64,000 nucleotides of DNA from Bacteroidia bacterium (GTDB lineage Bacteria > Bacteroidota > Bacteroidia > Bacteroidales > GWA2-32-17), in assembly GCA_016218155.1 (NCBI GenBank), contig JACREQ010000032.1:1-64000 (forward strand), read 5' to 3'. Shown piece by piece: positions 18,284 to 27,024 of this stretch. The notes beneath the pieces are model-generated. The model was not told the DNA's origin. It saw nothing but the letters and a program-made list of their open reading frames with translations, and ran no database searches. The first letter of the stretch is position 1. Each line of letters begins with the position of its first letter. A program made the position numbers and the translations under genes.

Positions 18284-19783
18284 TTATTTTATAATAATTT
18301 TACCTGTAGCAATGTTGTTATCCTTTGTATTAACCTGATAAAAGTAAATACCTTTAGCTTGTTTGCTAAAATCAATAGTTGATTGATTTGAATTTATTTC
18401 AGAAGAATAAATTGTTTCACCAATTACATTCATAATCTCTATTTTAGAAATTAATAATTCGGATTTTACTGAGAAAATACCATTTGATGGATTGGGGTAC
18501 AGAGTTACACTAACATCATTATTAAGCTCGTTAAGTGCTGTTAAGCCTGCAAATGAAATATCATCAACAAAAAATTCACTTCCCGGGAAAACGATTCCTG
18601 TTGGTGAAGGATCTCCGCACATTAACTGAATGCTTATTGTGTCGGGCGAATCAGGCATTCCATAGTTAAACAGATCGGTAATTTGCATATAGCTTGAAAC
18701 TGTTGATGTTATTGGATGCATTAATTGTCCTACAATATCTCTTTGGTGTGTAGTTGAATTCCATTTGCTTAATGTTACAAAAAAATAGAAGATATTTGGA
18801 CCGGTAATAGTGCCTTTTACCCAAGCACTAACTGAAGTTGGTCTTTGAGTAAATGGAAACCCCGGATAGTCCATGTTTGGGTCACCTAAAAACACATAAC
18901 CGGGTAAAGTATCTAATGAATTTGAGCCAAAAGGAGGAGGAACAACTGCAGTATCACTTATCATTCTTAATGCAAAATTTCCGGAATGAGCATCAATAGA
19001 TTTGAATGATAATGTTGGCACACCTATGAATGCAAAATTGTTAAATGATGACCAGCCAGAAGGGTTCTCGGCACCAGTAGAAACCAGATCCCAGTATTCA
19101 AAATCAAGATTAAGTAAACCGTTTGCAACAGCCGGAAAGTTGAATGTTACATCATCAATAAAATATTCGTTACCCGGCATAATTGTTCCTGTTGGAGAAG
19201 GGTCTCCTGCCATAATTTGTATATTTAATGTGTCGGGATTGTTTGGTGATGAATAATTAAATGCTGTAGTTATTTGAGTGTACGTAGCAAATGAATTAGA
19301 CATGGGATAAACTGCTTGTGCAACATTATCACGTTGATTTGTTACAGAATTCCATTTGCTTAATGTTGAAACTAAATAAATTGTACCACCTGGTACAACT
19401 GTACTTTTAACCCATGCACTTATTGAAATTGGTCTGTCCGTATATGGGGTTCCTGCATGATTCATGTCTAATCCGCCAATAAAAACATATCCGGTAACAG
19501 TATCAAGAGTATTTGTACCTAAAGGTGGCGGGATAATAGCTGTCTGACTAATTAACCTTAGTGCATAAGTTCCCGAATGAGAATCAGTAGTTTTAAAGGA
19601 TAATACCGGTGCACCTAAACTTACAAAGTTGTTAAAAGATGACCATCCTGTTGGGTTTGCCACACCAGTAGCAATTGAGTCCCATGATTCAAATCCTCCG
19701 TTCTGAGGTTGTGTCTGTGCTTTTGCAGTAAATCCAAATAAGGCAACTGCTAAAGTGAATGTTAAAAATAGTTTTGTTTTCAT
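18284..19783 (-). CDS. Secreted duplicated-domain protein with T9SS type A sorting domain
   Basis: 499 residues: signal peptide (about 1-22), two homologous domains of about 200 residues (about 25-215 and 220-410) and a sorting domain (about 425-499, VTLYPNPSNGIFSV ... KGIYFYQVNTKDN). The duplicated domains share NPxGWSSFNNF, SFKxxDxHSG, LSKWNS, QRD and GDPSPTG, and each ends near (Y/F)F(I/V)DD. The pattern resembles jelly-roll carbohydrate-binding modules often appended to T9SS cargo. A sugar-binding role is an inference; no enzyme domain is present. Confidence 0.85.
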   Translation of the reverse strand: MKTKLFLTFTLAVALFGFTAKAQTQPQNGGFESWDSIATGVANPTGWSSFNNFVSLGAPVLSFKTTDSHSGTYALRLISQTAIIPPPLGTNTLDTVTGYVFIGGLDMNHAGTPYTDRPISISAWVKSTVVPGGTIYLVSTLSKWNSVTNQRDNVAQAVYPMSNSFATYTQITTAFNYSSPNNPDTLNIQIMAGDPSPTGTIMPGNEYFIDDVTFNFPAVANGLLNLDFEYWDLVSTGAENPSGWSSFNNFAFIGVPTLSFKSIDAHSGNFALRMISDTAVVPPPFGSNSLDTLPGYVFLGDPNMDYPGFPFTQRPTSVSAWVKGTITGPNIFYFFVTLSKWNSTTHQRDIVGQLMHPITSTVSSYMQITDLFNYGMPDSPDTISIQLMCGDPSPTGIVFPGSEFFVDDISFAGLTALNELNNDVSVTLYPNPSNGIFSVKSELLISKIEIMNVIGETIYSSEINSNQSTIDFSKQAKGIYFYQVNTKDNNIATGKIIIK

Positions 19784-20130
19784 TGTTTGTTGCTTTAATA
19801 ATTCTTTAAAATCAAATTGGGTTTATAAAGTAGCATTGATTTCTAGTTAATTAAAAACAAATATATAAATATACATGTTGTAAAGCAAACTTTTTCGCTA
19901 ATTTTTAATCTAAATTGTTCTTTTCTCTACTAATCGTATTTTTCAACACACTTCATTGGCGCAAGCATTTGCTTGTGACATTACCTTACAAACCTATTGG
20001 CGCAAGCATCCCTCTACTAATCGTAGTTTTCAACTACGATTAAATATAAAAACCCCCAATTGACTCAATTATCTGCTGGTAACATTACCGTTACCGCAAG
20101 CACTAAAGTTTTTAATTATATTGCAAATTG
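19784..20130. other. Intergenic region with decayed repeats
   Basis: 347 bp without a credible gene. It holds paired copies of two short motifs (CTCTACTAATCGTA at 19925 and 20012; ATTGGCGCAAGCAT at 19955 and 19996) and a perfect 10-bp hairpin at 20019-20041. It looks like the remnant of an interspersed repeat between two minus-strand genes. Confidence 0.6.
20019..20041. repeat. Perfect hairpin in repeat remnant
   Basis: AATCGTAGTT, loop TTC, AACTACGATT: a 10-bp perfect inverted repeat. It is the right half of a duplicated motif whose left copy (19925-19947) has lost the second arm. Confidence 0.75.
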
Positions 20131-20766
20131 TTAAAATTCTACAAAAAATGCCAGAACACCTAAAATAACCAATACTATTCCGGTGAATAGTTTTTCGTGG
20201 TGTTCCAGAAAATGCGAATTAAATTTATTAATTCCTTTTAATCCCAGATATACCAAAGAAAACATTATTAATAATGTAACACACAAATATACAGAGGATA
20301 CGATAAAAATCCCAAGCCAACCAATTACACCAGCCTGAAAATAATATGCTTCAATTTCTATGCAAGGTGTTAGGAACATGGCAATGCTTAACGAAATAAG
20401 AATTGCCCACTTTGATTTTTTATTGTTGTTTATATTTATGTTTTCGTTAAAGTGATGATGATGATGGTGTGATGACCTTAAATCTAGAATTACATAGATA
20501 ATTCCTATTGCGCAAAGAATTACCGGAGCTGCAACTTTTGTTATATTGCTATAATTTTCTGTTAATTTATAACCTACTATACCAACTATAATCCCAATAG
20601 CAATGGTGCTTAAGGTATGAGCAACACCTGTAATAAATGTCGCAAATAGGGTTTCTTTAATTGTCCATTTCTCGGTTTTCGAAATTGCAATTAAAGGAAT
20701 CCAGTGGTTTGGAATTAATGCATGAATTATACTTAATACTAAGCTTCCAATAAATATTTGCCACAT
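20131..20766 (-). CDS. Polytopic membrane protein with His-rich loop, putative metal transporter
   Basis: 211 residues, about six membrane helices. Helix 1 contains HALIPNHW, and a GVAHTLS segment follows in helix 2; His-containing helices of this type occur in NicO/RcnA- and TauE-like transporters. A cytoplasmic or periplasmic loop near residue 100 has six consecutive His residues followed by a polar Asn-rich linker. TPCIEIEAYYF lies in helix 4. A role in transition-metal transport or export is plausible from the His loop; substrate and direction are unknown. The gene stands alone. Confidence 0.7.
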   Translation of the reverse strand: MWQIFIGSLVLSIIHALIPNHWIPLIAISKTEKWTIKETLFATFITGVAHTLSTIAIGIIVGIVGYKLTENYSNITKVAAPVILCAIGIIYVILDLRSSHHHHHHFNENININNNKKSKWAILISLSIAMFLTPCIEIEAYYFQAGVIGWLGIFIVSSVYLCVTLLIMFSLVYLGLKGINKFNSHFLEHHEKLFTGIVLVILGVLAFFVEF

Positions 20767-20862
20767 AATTTTATTGCTTAATCATATATTTAAAATATTT
20801 TCAAATATAGACATTCTGAAATGTAAAACAAAAAAATGCTATTGTACATAATGTTAATATAT

Positions 20863-21333
20863 TTAATATGGTCCTATTATACACGCAATAATTGCATATT
20901 TGTATATTCCGTCAATTGTAACAAGACAATCAGAATAACTTGTGGAATTTCCAGTGTAAACTTTGTTGTTGTCAAATGTATAAAGGCAATCCGAGTAGCT
21001 TGTGGAATTTGTTTTATAAACCTTATCGTTAGAAATAGTATATAAACAGTCACTATAACTTGTAGAATTTTGTTTGTATACTTTATCATTATCAATAGTA
21101 AATAGGCAATCAGAATAACTGGTGGAATTGCCAGTGTAAACTTTGTTGTCCGAAATAGTGTATTGGCAGTCCGAATAGCTGGTAGAGTTTCCTTTGTAAA
21201 CTTTATTGTCGCTGATAGTAAATAAACAGTCAGAATAACTTGTAGAATTGCCTTTGTAAATCTTTGTTTGAGAAAACGATACAGAATTAATTGCAAATGA
21301 TGCCATTAAAACTAAAAATAAATATTTTGTCAT
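20863..21333 (-). CDS. Secreted protein of six 20-residue Cys-containing repeats
   Basis: 156 residues: signal peptide (about 1-22, SVSFSQ), then six near-identical units (residues 24-142) with consensus KVYKGNSTSYSDCLYTISDN, and a short hydrophobic tail (IYKYAIIACIIGPY). Each unit has one Cys at the same position. The regular period and alternating pattern suggest a beta-solenoid or beta-flower array with stacked Cys and Tyr. I cannot name a family with confidence. The second minus-strand frame (20877-21296) is a shadow created by the 60-bp period. Confidence 0.8.
   Translation of the reverse strand: MTKYLFLVLMASFAINSVSFSQTKIYKGNSTSYSDCLFTISDNKVYKGNSTSYSDCQYTISDNKVYTGNSTSYSDCLFTIDNDKVYKQNSTSYSDCLYTISNDKVYKTNSTSYSDCLYTFDNNKVYTGNSTSYSDCLVTIDGIYKYAIIACIIGPY
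20908..21264 (-). repeat. Six tandem 60-bp coding repeats
   Basis: The units are 60 bp long (the last is 57 bp) and encode the 20-residue modules above. The protein sequence of the core GNSTSYSDC is more uniform than the DNA, which differs at many synonymous sites, so the amino-acid sequence appears to be under selection. Confidence 0.88.
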
Positions 21334-21415
21334 ACGAATTAAATTTATTGTCTTCTATTGTTTTCAAATATATGAAATATAGACTAAAAAAACTATTTGA
21401 TATATTAAAAAATTA

Positions 21416-21423
21416 TAGCTTTG
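21416..21423 (+). promoter_or_regulatory. Putative -7 promoter element
   Basis: TAGCTTTG matches TAnnTTTG, 18 bp before the start codon of the membrane protein at 21441. A TTTG lies 16 bp upstream (21396-21399), slightly close for a -33 box. Confidence 0.4.
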
Positions 21424-21440
21424 CTAAATATACAGGTTAA

Positions 21441-22412
21441 ATGGATTTCTTTAAAAAATATGGGTTTCAAATTCTGAAATGGATAATATTTGCAGGATCG
21501 CTTATCTTTCTTGCAGAAAGAATTATTTTCCATCAGGAATTCAGAGCAGTTTTTTCCAATTTTAGTGTATATAAGTCGTCGGGTTTGCTTTATTTATTAG
21601 TTGCATTGTGTTTAATGTTATTAAATTGGGGACTTGAGGCAGCTAAATGGAAATACGCAATAAAGGATATCGCAAAAATTTCTTTTTTAAAGGCATATGC
21701 AGCAGTTTTTGCAGGCACTTCGGTTTCGCTTTTTATGCCTAATCGTACAGGTGAATTTGTTGGAAGAATATTTGCTATACCGTCAAATGAAAGGGCAAAA
21801 GCAATATTTGCTTCGATCGCTTCAAGTTTATCCCAGTTAATTGTTACAATTATTACAGGAACGGTTGCAATAATTGTTTTTTTATATCAGTTCCCGGAAA
21901 ATACATTAATTGATGAAAATCTGAAGACATTGGTTCAATTATTTGCAGTATTTATAGCAGTTTTAAGTTTAGTATTTTATTTCAAAATAAACTGGTTTAC
22001 ATATTTATTTGATAATTGGAAATTATTAAATAAACTATCAAAAACGGCACAAATACTTAAATCTTTTAATGCGAAAATATTATTAAATTTCCTATTGTTA
22101 AGTTTTTTTAGATATATTGTTTTTGTAGCTCAGTTTTATTGTCTTATTATTTTTTTCGGGATTGAAATATCTATGCTGAACTGCATTCTGGCGTCAGTGT
22201 TGACTTTTTATGTTGTTACAGTTATTCCAACATTTACACTTGCAGAAATTGGAATAAGAGGGTCGGTTGCCGTTATTTTCTTTGGTGTTTTTAGCCAAAT
22301 GTATGCTGAAATAATATCAGCATCAACATTATTATGGATAATAAATGTAGGTATTCCGGCTTTAATCGGAAATGTTTTTGTTGCTGGTTTTAAAGAAACT
22401 GAAAAGAATTAA
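21441..22412 (+). CDS. Lysylphosphatidylglycerol synthase-like transmembrane protein
   Basis: 323 residues with about eight membrane helices. Family-typical segments include LVALCLMLLNWGLEAAKW near 55, the conserved SLFMPNRTGEFVGR near 95 and the C-terminal AEIGIRGSVAVIFFG near 270. It corresponds to the flippase/membrane half of MprF-like proteins (UPF0104/AglD group), without the cytosolic aminoacyl-transferase domain. A role in moving lipid-linked molecules is inferred. Its stop overlaps the convergent fabI stop by 4 bp. Confidence 0.85.
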   Translation: MDFFKKYGFQILKWIIFAGSLIFLAERIIFHQEFRAVFSNFSVYKSSGLLYLLVALCLMLLNWGLEAAKWKYAIKDIAKISFLKAYAAVFAGTSVSLFMPNRTGEFVGRIFAIPSNERAKAIFASIASSLSQLIVTIITGTVAIIVFLYQFPENTLIDENLKTLVQLFAVFIAVLSLVFYFKINWFTYLFDNWKLLNKLSKTAQILKSFNAKILLNFLLLSFFRYIVFVAQFYCLIIFFGIEISMLNCILASVLTFYVVTVIPTFTLAEIGIRGSVAVIFFGVFSQMYAEIISASTLLWIINVGIPALIGNVFVAGFKETEKN

Positions 22413-23227
22413 ATATCTTTATCAATTGCTTCCATTGCTCTTAAACTCATTCCCATACTGGAGAATCCGCCATCATGAAATAAATTCTGCATTGTTACTT
22501 TTCGTGTTAAATCACTGAATAATGTTACGCAATAATCGGCACATTCATCAGCTGAAGCATTGCCCAAAGGTGACATTCTATCTGTGAAATCCAATAGGCT
22601 GTCAAAACCTTTTACGCCGCTACCTGCAGTTGTTGCAGTTGGGGATTGAGAGATAGTATTTATTCTGATTTTTTTGTCACGCCCGTACATATAACCAAAG
22701 CTACGTGCAATTGATTCAAGTAAAGCTTTTGCTTCCGACATGTCATTGTAACGATAAAAAGTACGTTGAGCTGCAATATATGATAATGCAACAACTGAAC
22801 CCCAGTCATTTATAGCGTCTAATTTTCGTGCAACCTGCAACATTCTGTGAAATGAAACTCCCGAAATATCTAAAGTTTTCATTAAATAATCATAATTAAG
22901 ATTATCAAAAGGGAGACTTTTCCTAACGTTCATCGACATACCAATAGAATGAAGGAAGAAATCTATTTTACCACCAAAATGATCCATTGATTGTTGAAAT
23001 ACACTTTCTATTTCTGCAAAACTTGTTGCATCAGCAGGATAAATAGGTGCATTGCATTCTTCTGAAAGTTGTTTAAGAGTTCCAAGTCTTAATGCCATTG
23101 GAGTGTTTGACAAAGTAATTTCTGCACCTTCTTCAACAGCGCGTTTTGCGATTTTCCATGCAAGAGATTGTTCGTTTAAGGCACCGAAAATAATACCTTT
23201 TTTGCCTTTTAGTAAGTTATAAGCCAT
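22409..23227 (-). CDS. fabI: Enoyl-[acyl-carrier-protein] reductase (NADH)
   Basis: 272 residues from ATG 23227. It catalyses the last reduction of each fatty-acid elongation cycle. The atypical SDR nucleotide-binding motif GALNEQSLAWKIA is at about 15-27, and the FabI catalytic signature Y-x6-Y-x6-K is in SYIAAQRTFYRYNDMSEAKA (about 145-165). The frame extends to 23266, but that start lies upstream of the predicted transcription start (a -7 box at 23254-23261) and adds 13 unusual residues. The enzyme is the target of triclosan-type inhibitors in other bacteria. Confidence 0.94.
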   Translation of the reverse strand: MAYNLLKGKKGIIFGALNEQSLAWKIAKRAVEEGAEITLSNTPMALRLGTLKQLSEECNAPIYPADATSFAEIESVFQQSMDHFGGKIDFFLHSIGMSMNVRKSLPFDNLNYDYLMKTLDISGVSFHRMLQVARKLDAINDWGSVVALSYIAAQRTFYRYNDMSEAKALLESIARSFGYMYGRDKKIRINTISQSPTATTAGSGVKGFDSLLDFTDRMSPLGNASADECADYCVTLFSDLTRKVTMQNLFHDGGFSSMGMSLRAMEAIDKDI

Positions 23228-23253
23228 GAATTTTAAAATTTGAAATTTAGGTA

Positions 23254-23261
23254 CAAAGATA
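23254..23261 (-). promoter_or_regulatory. Putative fabI -7 promoter element
   Basis: On the minus strand the sequence reads TATCTTTG, matching TAnnTTTG; transcription would begin near 23247, 20 bp before ATG 23227. No good TTTG is at the -33 distance. Confidence 0.5.
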
Positions 23262-23290
23262 CTCAAATCTCATTTTAAATAAAAATTCAT

Positions 23291-23325
23291 AAAAAAAGGG
23301 AATAAGATTTAAGCTTATTCCCTTT
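23291..23325 (-). terminator. Intrinsic terminator of the metallopeptidase gene
   Basis: On the minus strand AAAGGGAATAAG, a 7-base loop and CTTATTCCCTTT form a 12-bp perfect stem followed by a T run, 19 bp after the metallopeptidase stop and upstream of fabI. Confidence 0.85.
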
Positions 23326-23343
23326 GCTTCAATATTAAGAATT

Positions 23344-25398
23344 TTATTTTACTTTTTTTAGTGCTTCGGTTGTGGCTTCTAACATAGGTTGAATAGAAAC
23401 TTCTTTTCCAACGGCTTCTTTCATCCAAACTTGTGGTATGAGTCTGCCTTGTGTGTATATTCTCTGAATTTCACTTGCGAAATTCTTTCCATCAATTTGT
23501 TTCTCAATCTGAAAATCGATAAGATGTCCAACCGGATAAGCTGAAAGGTAAAGAGGAGCATCAATCATATGAGAATAAATTGCAAGTATAGGCTCATCCT
23601 TTGAACCAAATACCGGAGCATAATATTTATTCCATACATCTTTTGCAATAATAATTACTTGTTCTTTTAATTGTGCAGGAGTTGCATCAGGATTAGCATA
23701 TAACCATTTCCAAACCTGCATGTCAACTAAAGAAACCCCCATGATTTCGTAGCAAGCCCAGAAATTATCCAATGCCAACATGTCCTTTTTTAATGGATCT
23801 GAATTCTTTATTCCAATTAATTCAAGATCGCGTTTTTGAAAAATGAAAGCTAACGCCTCTGTAAATGCTGTATTGGGAACACCTTTCATCGTATAATAAT
23901 CCATGTCGTATAAAGAAAGGGTTTGCTCAACTGTATGCCCGAATTCGTGTACGGCAATATTATATCCTTTGTAATCCATTCCGTCTTTGCCAACTCTGGT
24001 ACGTAAATGAGCATTATCTCCGCGCATTTCGCTGCCCCATGCATGACCTGCACCACGTGAAGCATCTACGTTAATTCTGCTTGAAATTTCATTTGCTTTT
24101 TCGGGTGTAAATTCAAGTTTCTGAAGTATTAATGGTAAATCCTGCTGGAATTTTTCTTTTGTTGGGTACTTTGTTTTAACAACGTCTGTAAGTTCTGTCT
24201 CTGAAATTGTACTGCGTGATTTAAATCCGTCATACCAGATGTCAAATGGCTGTAGGTCGCGTCCTAGTCTGCTTTTTATTAAGGCTGCAACTTCTTTTAC
24301 CTGAGGTGAACTGATAAATTCAATAAATAATTTTTCAACTTCTTCCTGAGACATTTCCATTTCTCCATCAAATTTTCTTTGTATATAAGTCGGGTATTGT
24401 GGACTATAAGCATCTATTTTTTTGTTTGCAAGAAAAACATTTAACAAATGTTCATAACGAGTATCAGGTTCCGGTTTGAATTTAATTTCAGCATTGTTTT
24501 GTGTAAGTTTGTTTGATTTAGGGTTCCATTGGTATTTGTCGCTATTAATTACATCAGAAGGAATTTCCTGTGTAATTATTTTTTTCATAACTTCATAAAT
24601 CATTTTTTGTTTTTCGAGCCCAGCATCACCCTGATAATTTGATTTTAGTTCATCTCTTAAACCCCAGTGAGTAATAAGTTTCAGGTCTTTTGGAAATAAT
24701 GTTTTATTGTTATCATCAACAAGATTACCCATAAAAATATTGTATTCGCTTATATAAGTATCAGCAGCAGTAATTGTTTCGCTGATTTTTTGAATTAAGT
24801 CAGCAGGTACTCTGCTCGAAAAAATATCACCTAAACGTGCATATGCCCATTGTAATCTGCTCCATGAAGCTGCTGATTCATTCTTTTCTTTTAATGTATA
24901 TGCTGGGAAATTTAATATTGTAACAAAAGCAATTTTGTTAGCAAAAAAATCGTCGGCTAAATGTGAACTAACACTATAGCTACCAAACATTTCATCAATA
25001 GGTAAAAGCTCGTCGTTACCAAGATGAAGTGGTTCCATTAATCCTATTGTTATTCTGTTAAAGTTTCCATTCAGAATTTCCAGCTGGTGCTGAATTTTAA
25101 TAAAAACTGCTTCACGCATTAAATCAGTTCCAAGATAATTTTCCTTACAGAAATTTTTAAAATCATCGGCAGTTCCATCACTTTCAAACCATAAAGCAGC
25201 TGCCTGACTCACACCTTTATTAATTAATTCTTTTCGGTCTTCACCGTACATTGTTACGAGTGTATCTACTGCTTGTTTAATTGTTGCTTCGGTAATGCTT
25301 GATTTTTTCACTTGTTCTGAATTGTCATCCGAACAGTTCTTACATTGTTGTAATCCAATCATTAATGGAAGAATTAAGTAAATAATTGATTTTTTCAT
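23344..25398 (-). CDS. Putative zinc metallopeptidase lipoprotein (HExxH)
   Basis: 684 residues. The N-terminus looks like a lipoprotein signal (LPLMIGLQQC, Cys near 19). The zinc motif HEFGH lies in NIAVHEFGHTVEQ near residue 460, and a Glu in TEALAFIF about 35 residues on could be the third ligand, the spacing of gluzincins such as the M3 oligopeptidases. The helical N-terminal 400 residues fit an M3-like clam-shell enzyme. It probably degrades peptides in the periplasm or at the outer membrane. Peptidase family assignment is tentative. A strong terminator follows. Confidence 0.75.
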   Translation of the reverse strand: MKKSIIYLILPLMIGLQQCKNCSDDNSEQVKKSSITEATIKQAVDTLVTMYGEDRKELINKGVSQAAALWFESDGTADDFKNFCKENYLGTDLMREAVFIKIQHQLEILNGNFNRITIGLMEPLHLGNDELLPIDEMFGSYSVSSHLADDFFANKIAFVTILNFPAYTLKEKNESAASWSRLQWAYARLGDIFSSRVPADLIQKISETITAADTYISEYNIFMGNLVDDNNKTLFPKDLKLITHWGLRDELKSNYQGDAGLEKQKMIYEVMKKIITQEIPSDVINSDKYQWNPKSNKLTQNNAEIKFKPEPDTRYEHLLNVFLANKKIDAYSPQYPTYIQRKFDGEMEMSQEEVEKLFIEFISSPQVKEVAALIKSRLGRDLQPFDIWYDGFKSRSTISETELTDVVKTKYPTKEKFQQDLPLILQKLEFTPEKANEISSRINVDASRGAGHAWGSEMRGDNAHLRTRVGKDGMDYKGYNIAVHEFGHTVEQTLSLYDMDYYTMKGVPNTAFTEALAFIFQKRDLELIGIKNSDPLKKDMLALDNFWACYEIMGVSLVDMQVWKWLYANPDATPAQLKEQVIIIAKDVWNKYYAPVFGSKDEPILAIYSHMIDAPLYLSAYPVGHLIDFQIEKQIDGKNFASEIQRIYTQGRLIPQVWMKEAVGKEVSIQPMLEATTEALKKVK

Positions 25399-25415
25399 AG
25401 TTGGTATTTTTAAGT

Positions 25416-26360
25416 TTAGGTTAAAGATTTCTTAACAAAATCACTAACCTGTAATAGTTGGTTTTCGAAAGTAAAAGTTTCTTTAAGGCTATAATTAAAT
25501 TCTTTTAATCCGTTTGAATAATAAAGTTTTATAATTATTTCAGATTTATTAAAAACATTAATGTTTTCGTAGTTTACAAATATTTTTGCCTCAAGTATAT
25601 TGCAAATCTCATTTTGAAAAACGGATTGACGATTTGGAACTGAGAAAACAGAATATCTTCCTTCTATTCTGTTAAAATAATTCTGCATTGCCGAAAACAA
25701 AGAATCATGAAACTCAGAAGGCAGCCATAGTTCAAATTTAAAATTACTTTCAACAGCACTTCCCGAATTTTTAACAAGAAATTTAGGGTAAAAATTAATG
25801 TTAAGAATTTTCCCGTTTTCTAATGTTGGCACTCCCTGAGTATTTACTATCCCAATAAATTCCATGTTAGAAACAGAGGCAACATTATACATTTCTCTTA
25901 CATGTTGTTCTAACATCATTTCTGTTTTATTGCCAACCCTGAAATAATACCTGTTGTCTAATGCCATATGCGGGCGGACATTGCTTTTGGGAATATTAAC
26001 AACTATTACTCCTTTATTGGAATTTTGGGTGTTCTGAATCTCGTAAACTTCAACATTTTCAATTTTAGGATAAATTTCGTTTTCAATTAAATTTTTAAGC
26101 CAGAAATCTGAAACAGTATTAAAATTAATTTCATCAAGTTCATTTGCTCTTTCTTTTAACTTTTTAATTCCAAAGATTATTGTTCCACCGCCTGAGTTTG
26201 CAAAAGCAGAAAAATATTTTGAAAGCCATAGTTCTTTTTTGTCATCTCCGGGAATAAGGTAATTTGCCTGACAAAAATTAATAGCACCTGTCTGCTTTAT
26301 CTTATTTGAAATAAAGAGAGTTATGTCATTAAAATTGTATCTTGGTTTTGTGTTCTGCAT
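25416..26360 (-). CDS. AlbA_2/Schlafen-type ATP-binding or nucleic-acid-binding protein
   Basis: 314 residues. The N-terminal domain (about 15-150) matches the AlbA_2 (divergent AAA) fold, with the signature AFANSGGGTIIFGI near 50-63 and the later RVGNKTEMMLEQ. Members occur as transcription regulators or as parts of defence and stress systems. The C-terminal 150 residues are beta-rich and unassigned. It precedes the metallopeptidase gene by 17 bp on the same strand, so the two may be co-transcribed; a functional link is not obvious. Confidence 0.78.
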   Translation of the reverse strand: MQNTKPRYNFNDITLFISNKIKQTGAINFCQANYLIPGDDKKELWLSKYFSAFANSGGGTIIFGIKKLKERANELDEINFNTVSDFWLKNLIENEIYPKIENVEVYEIQNTQNSNKGVIVVNIPKSNVRPHMALDNRYYFRVGNKTEMMLEQHVREMYNVASVSNMEFIGIVNTQGVPTLENGKILNINFYPKFLVKNSGSAVESNFKFELWLPSEFHDSLFSAMQNYFNRIEGRYSVFSVPNRQSVFQNEICNILEAKIFVNYENINVFNKSEIIIKLYYSNGLKEFNYSLKETFTFENQLLQVSDFVKKSLT

Positions 26361-26458
26361 TTTTCAATTTAAACTTTAAAGATAATTAAATGAATATTCT
26401 AATCAAGAAAAAAAATAATGAAATATGATGTCAAAAAGCAGAAAGAATTTATGCAACC

Positions 26459-26466
26459 TATTTTTG
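26459..26466 (+). promoter_or_regulatory. Putative -7 promoter element of the LVIVD pair
   Basis: TATTTTTG matches TAnnTTTG, 35 bp before ATG 26502. No convincing -33 TTTG is seen. Confidence 0.4.
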
Positions 26467-26501
26467 AAAAGTTGGTCTATCGTCTATAAAACTAATAAAA
26501 T

Positions 26502-27023
26502 ATGAGAGCAAAAATAATTTTGGGACTCTTTCTTTTAACTCTGCTTTTTGGTGCAGGAAAAGGCAAAGACTTTATTGTAGAAGGGATGAAACCTTTATAT
26601 GTAGATAAAAATACAGCACATTTGATAAGTTTTAATGGTGCTCAGCCATTAAACAAGACCGGTAAAATTTATATTTATGGTGAATATGTGTTTATCAACG
26701 AGCAATATAAAGGAATACATGTAATTGATAATCATGACAAAACAAATCCTCAGAATGTAGCTTTTTTTAGTATTCCTGGTAACATAGACTTAGCGATAAA
26801 AAACGGGTTCATTTATGCGGATAATTACAATGACCTTGTTGTAATTGATATAAATACTCTTGCTACGCCTGTATTGGTTAAGAGATTGCCAAATGTTTAC
26901 TCTAATATTACTCAAATGTATCCTGAAGATACCTATGGCTACTTTGAATGTGTTGATACCAGTCGTGGATATGTTACAGGTTGGATTAAACAAACTCTTG
27001 TTAACCCTAAATGCAGAAGATAA
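26502..27023 (+). CDS. LVIVD-repeat protein, N-terminal half
   Basis: 173 residues: a signal peptide (about 1-20, MRAKIILGLFLLTLLFGAG) followed by two LVIVD-like beta-propeller units (KIYIYGEYVFINEQYKGIHVID and IKNGFIYADNYNDLVVIDI). It ends abruptly at GWIKQTLVNPKCRR. In Bacteroidetes LVIVD lipoproteins as I know them, this segment is the first half of a single chain of about 430 residues. The second half is encoded next door in another frame with its own start and lipoprotein signal. So the gene is either split or a natural two-subunit form. Function of the family is unknown. Confidence 0.75.
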   Translation: MRAKIILGLFLLTLLFGAGKGKDFIVEGMKPLYVDKNTAHLISFNGAQPLNKTGKIYIYGEYVFINEQYKGIHVIDNHDKTNPQNVAFFSIPGNIDLAIKNGFIYADNYNDLVVIDINTLATPVLVKRLPNVYSNITQMYPEDTYGYFECVDTSRGYVTGWIKQTLVNPKCRR

Positions 27024-27024
27024 T

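Noticed and set aside
20908-21264. 60-bp direct repeats as a CRISPR array
   Set aside because: There are no unique spacers; the whole unit repeats and encodes protein.
20877-21296. Second minus-strand frame of 139 residues over the 60-bp repeats
   Set aside because: A 60-bp period keeps alternate frames open. Only the other frame has a signal peptide and a uniform repeat.
26860-27024. Long start for the second LVIVD gene
   Set aside because: This part overlaps the first LVIVD gene in another frame; ATG 27025 gives a proper lipoprotein signal.
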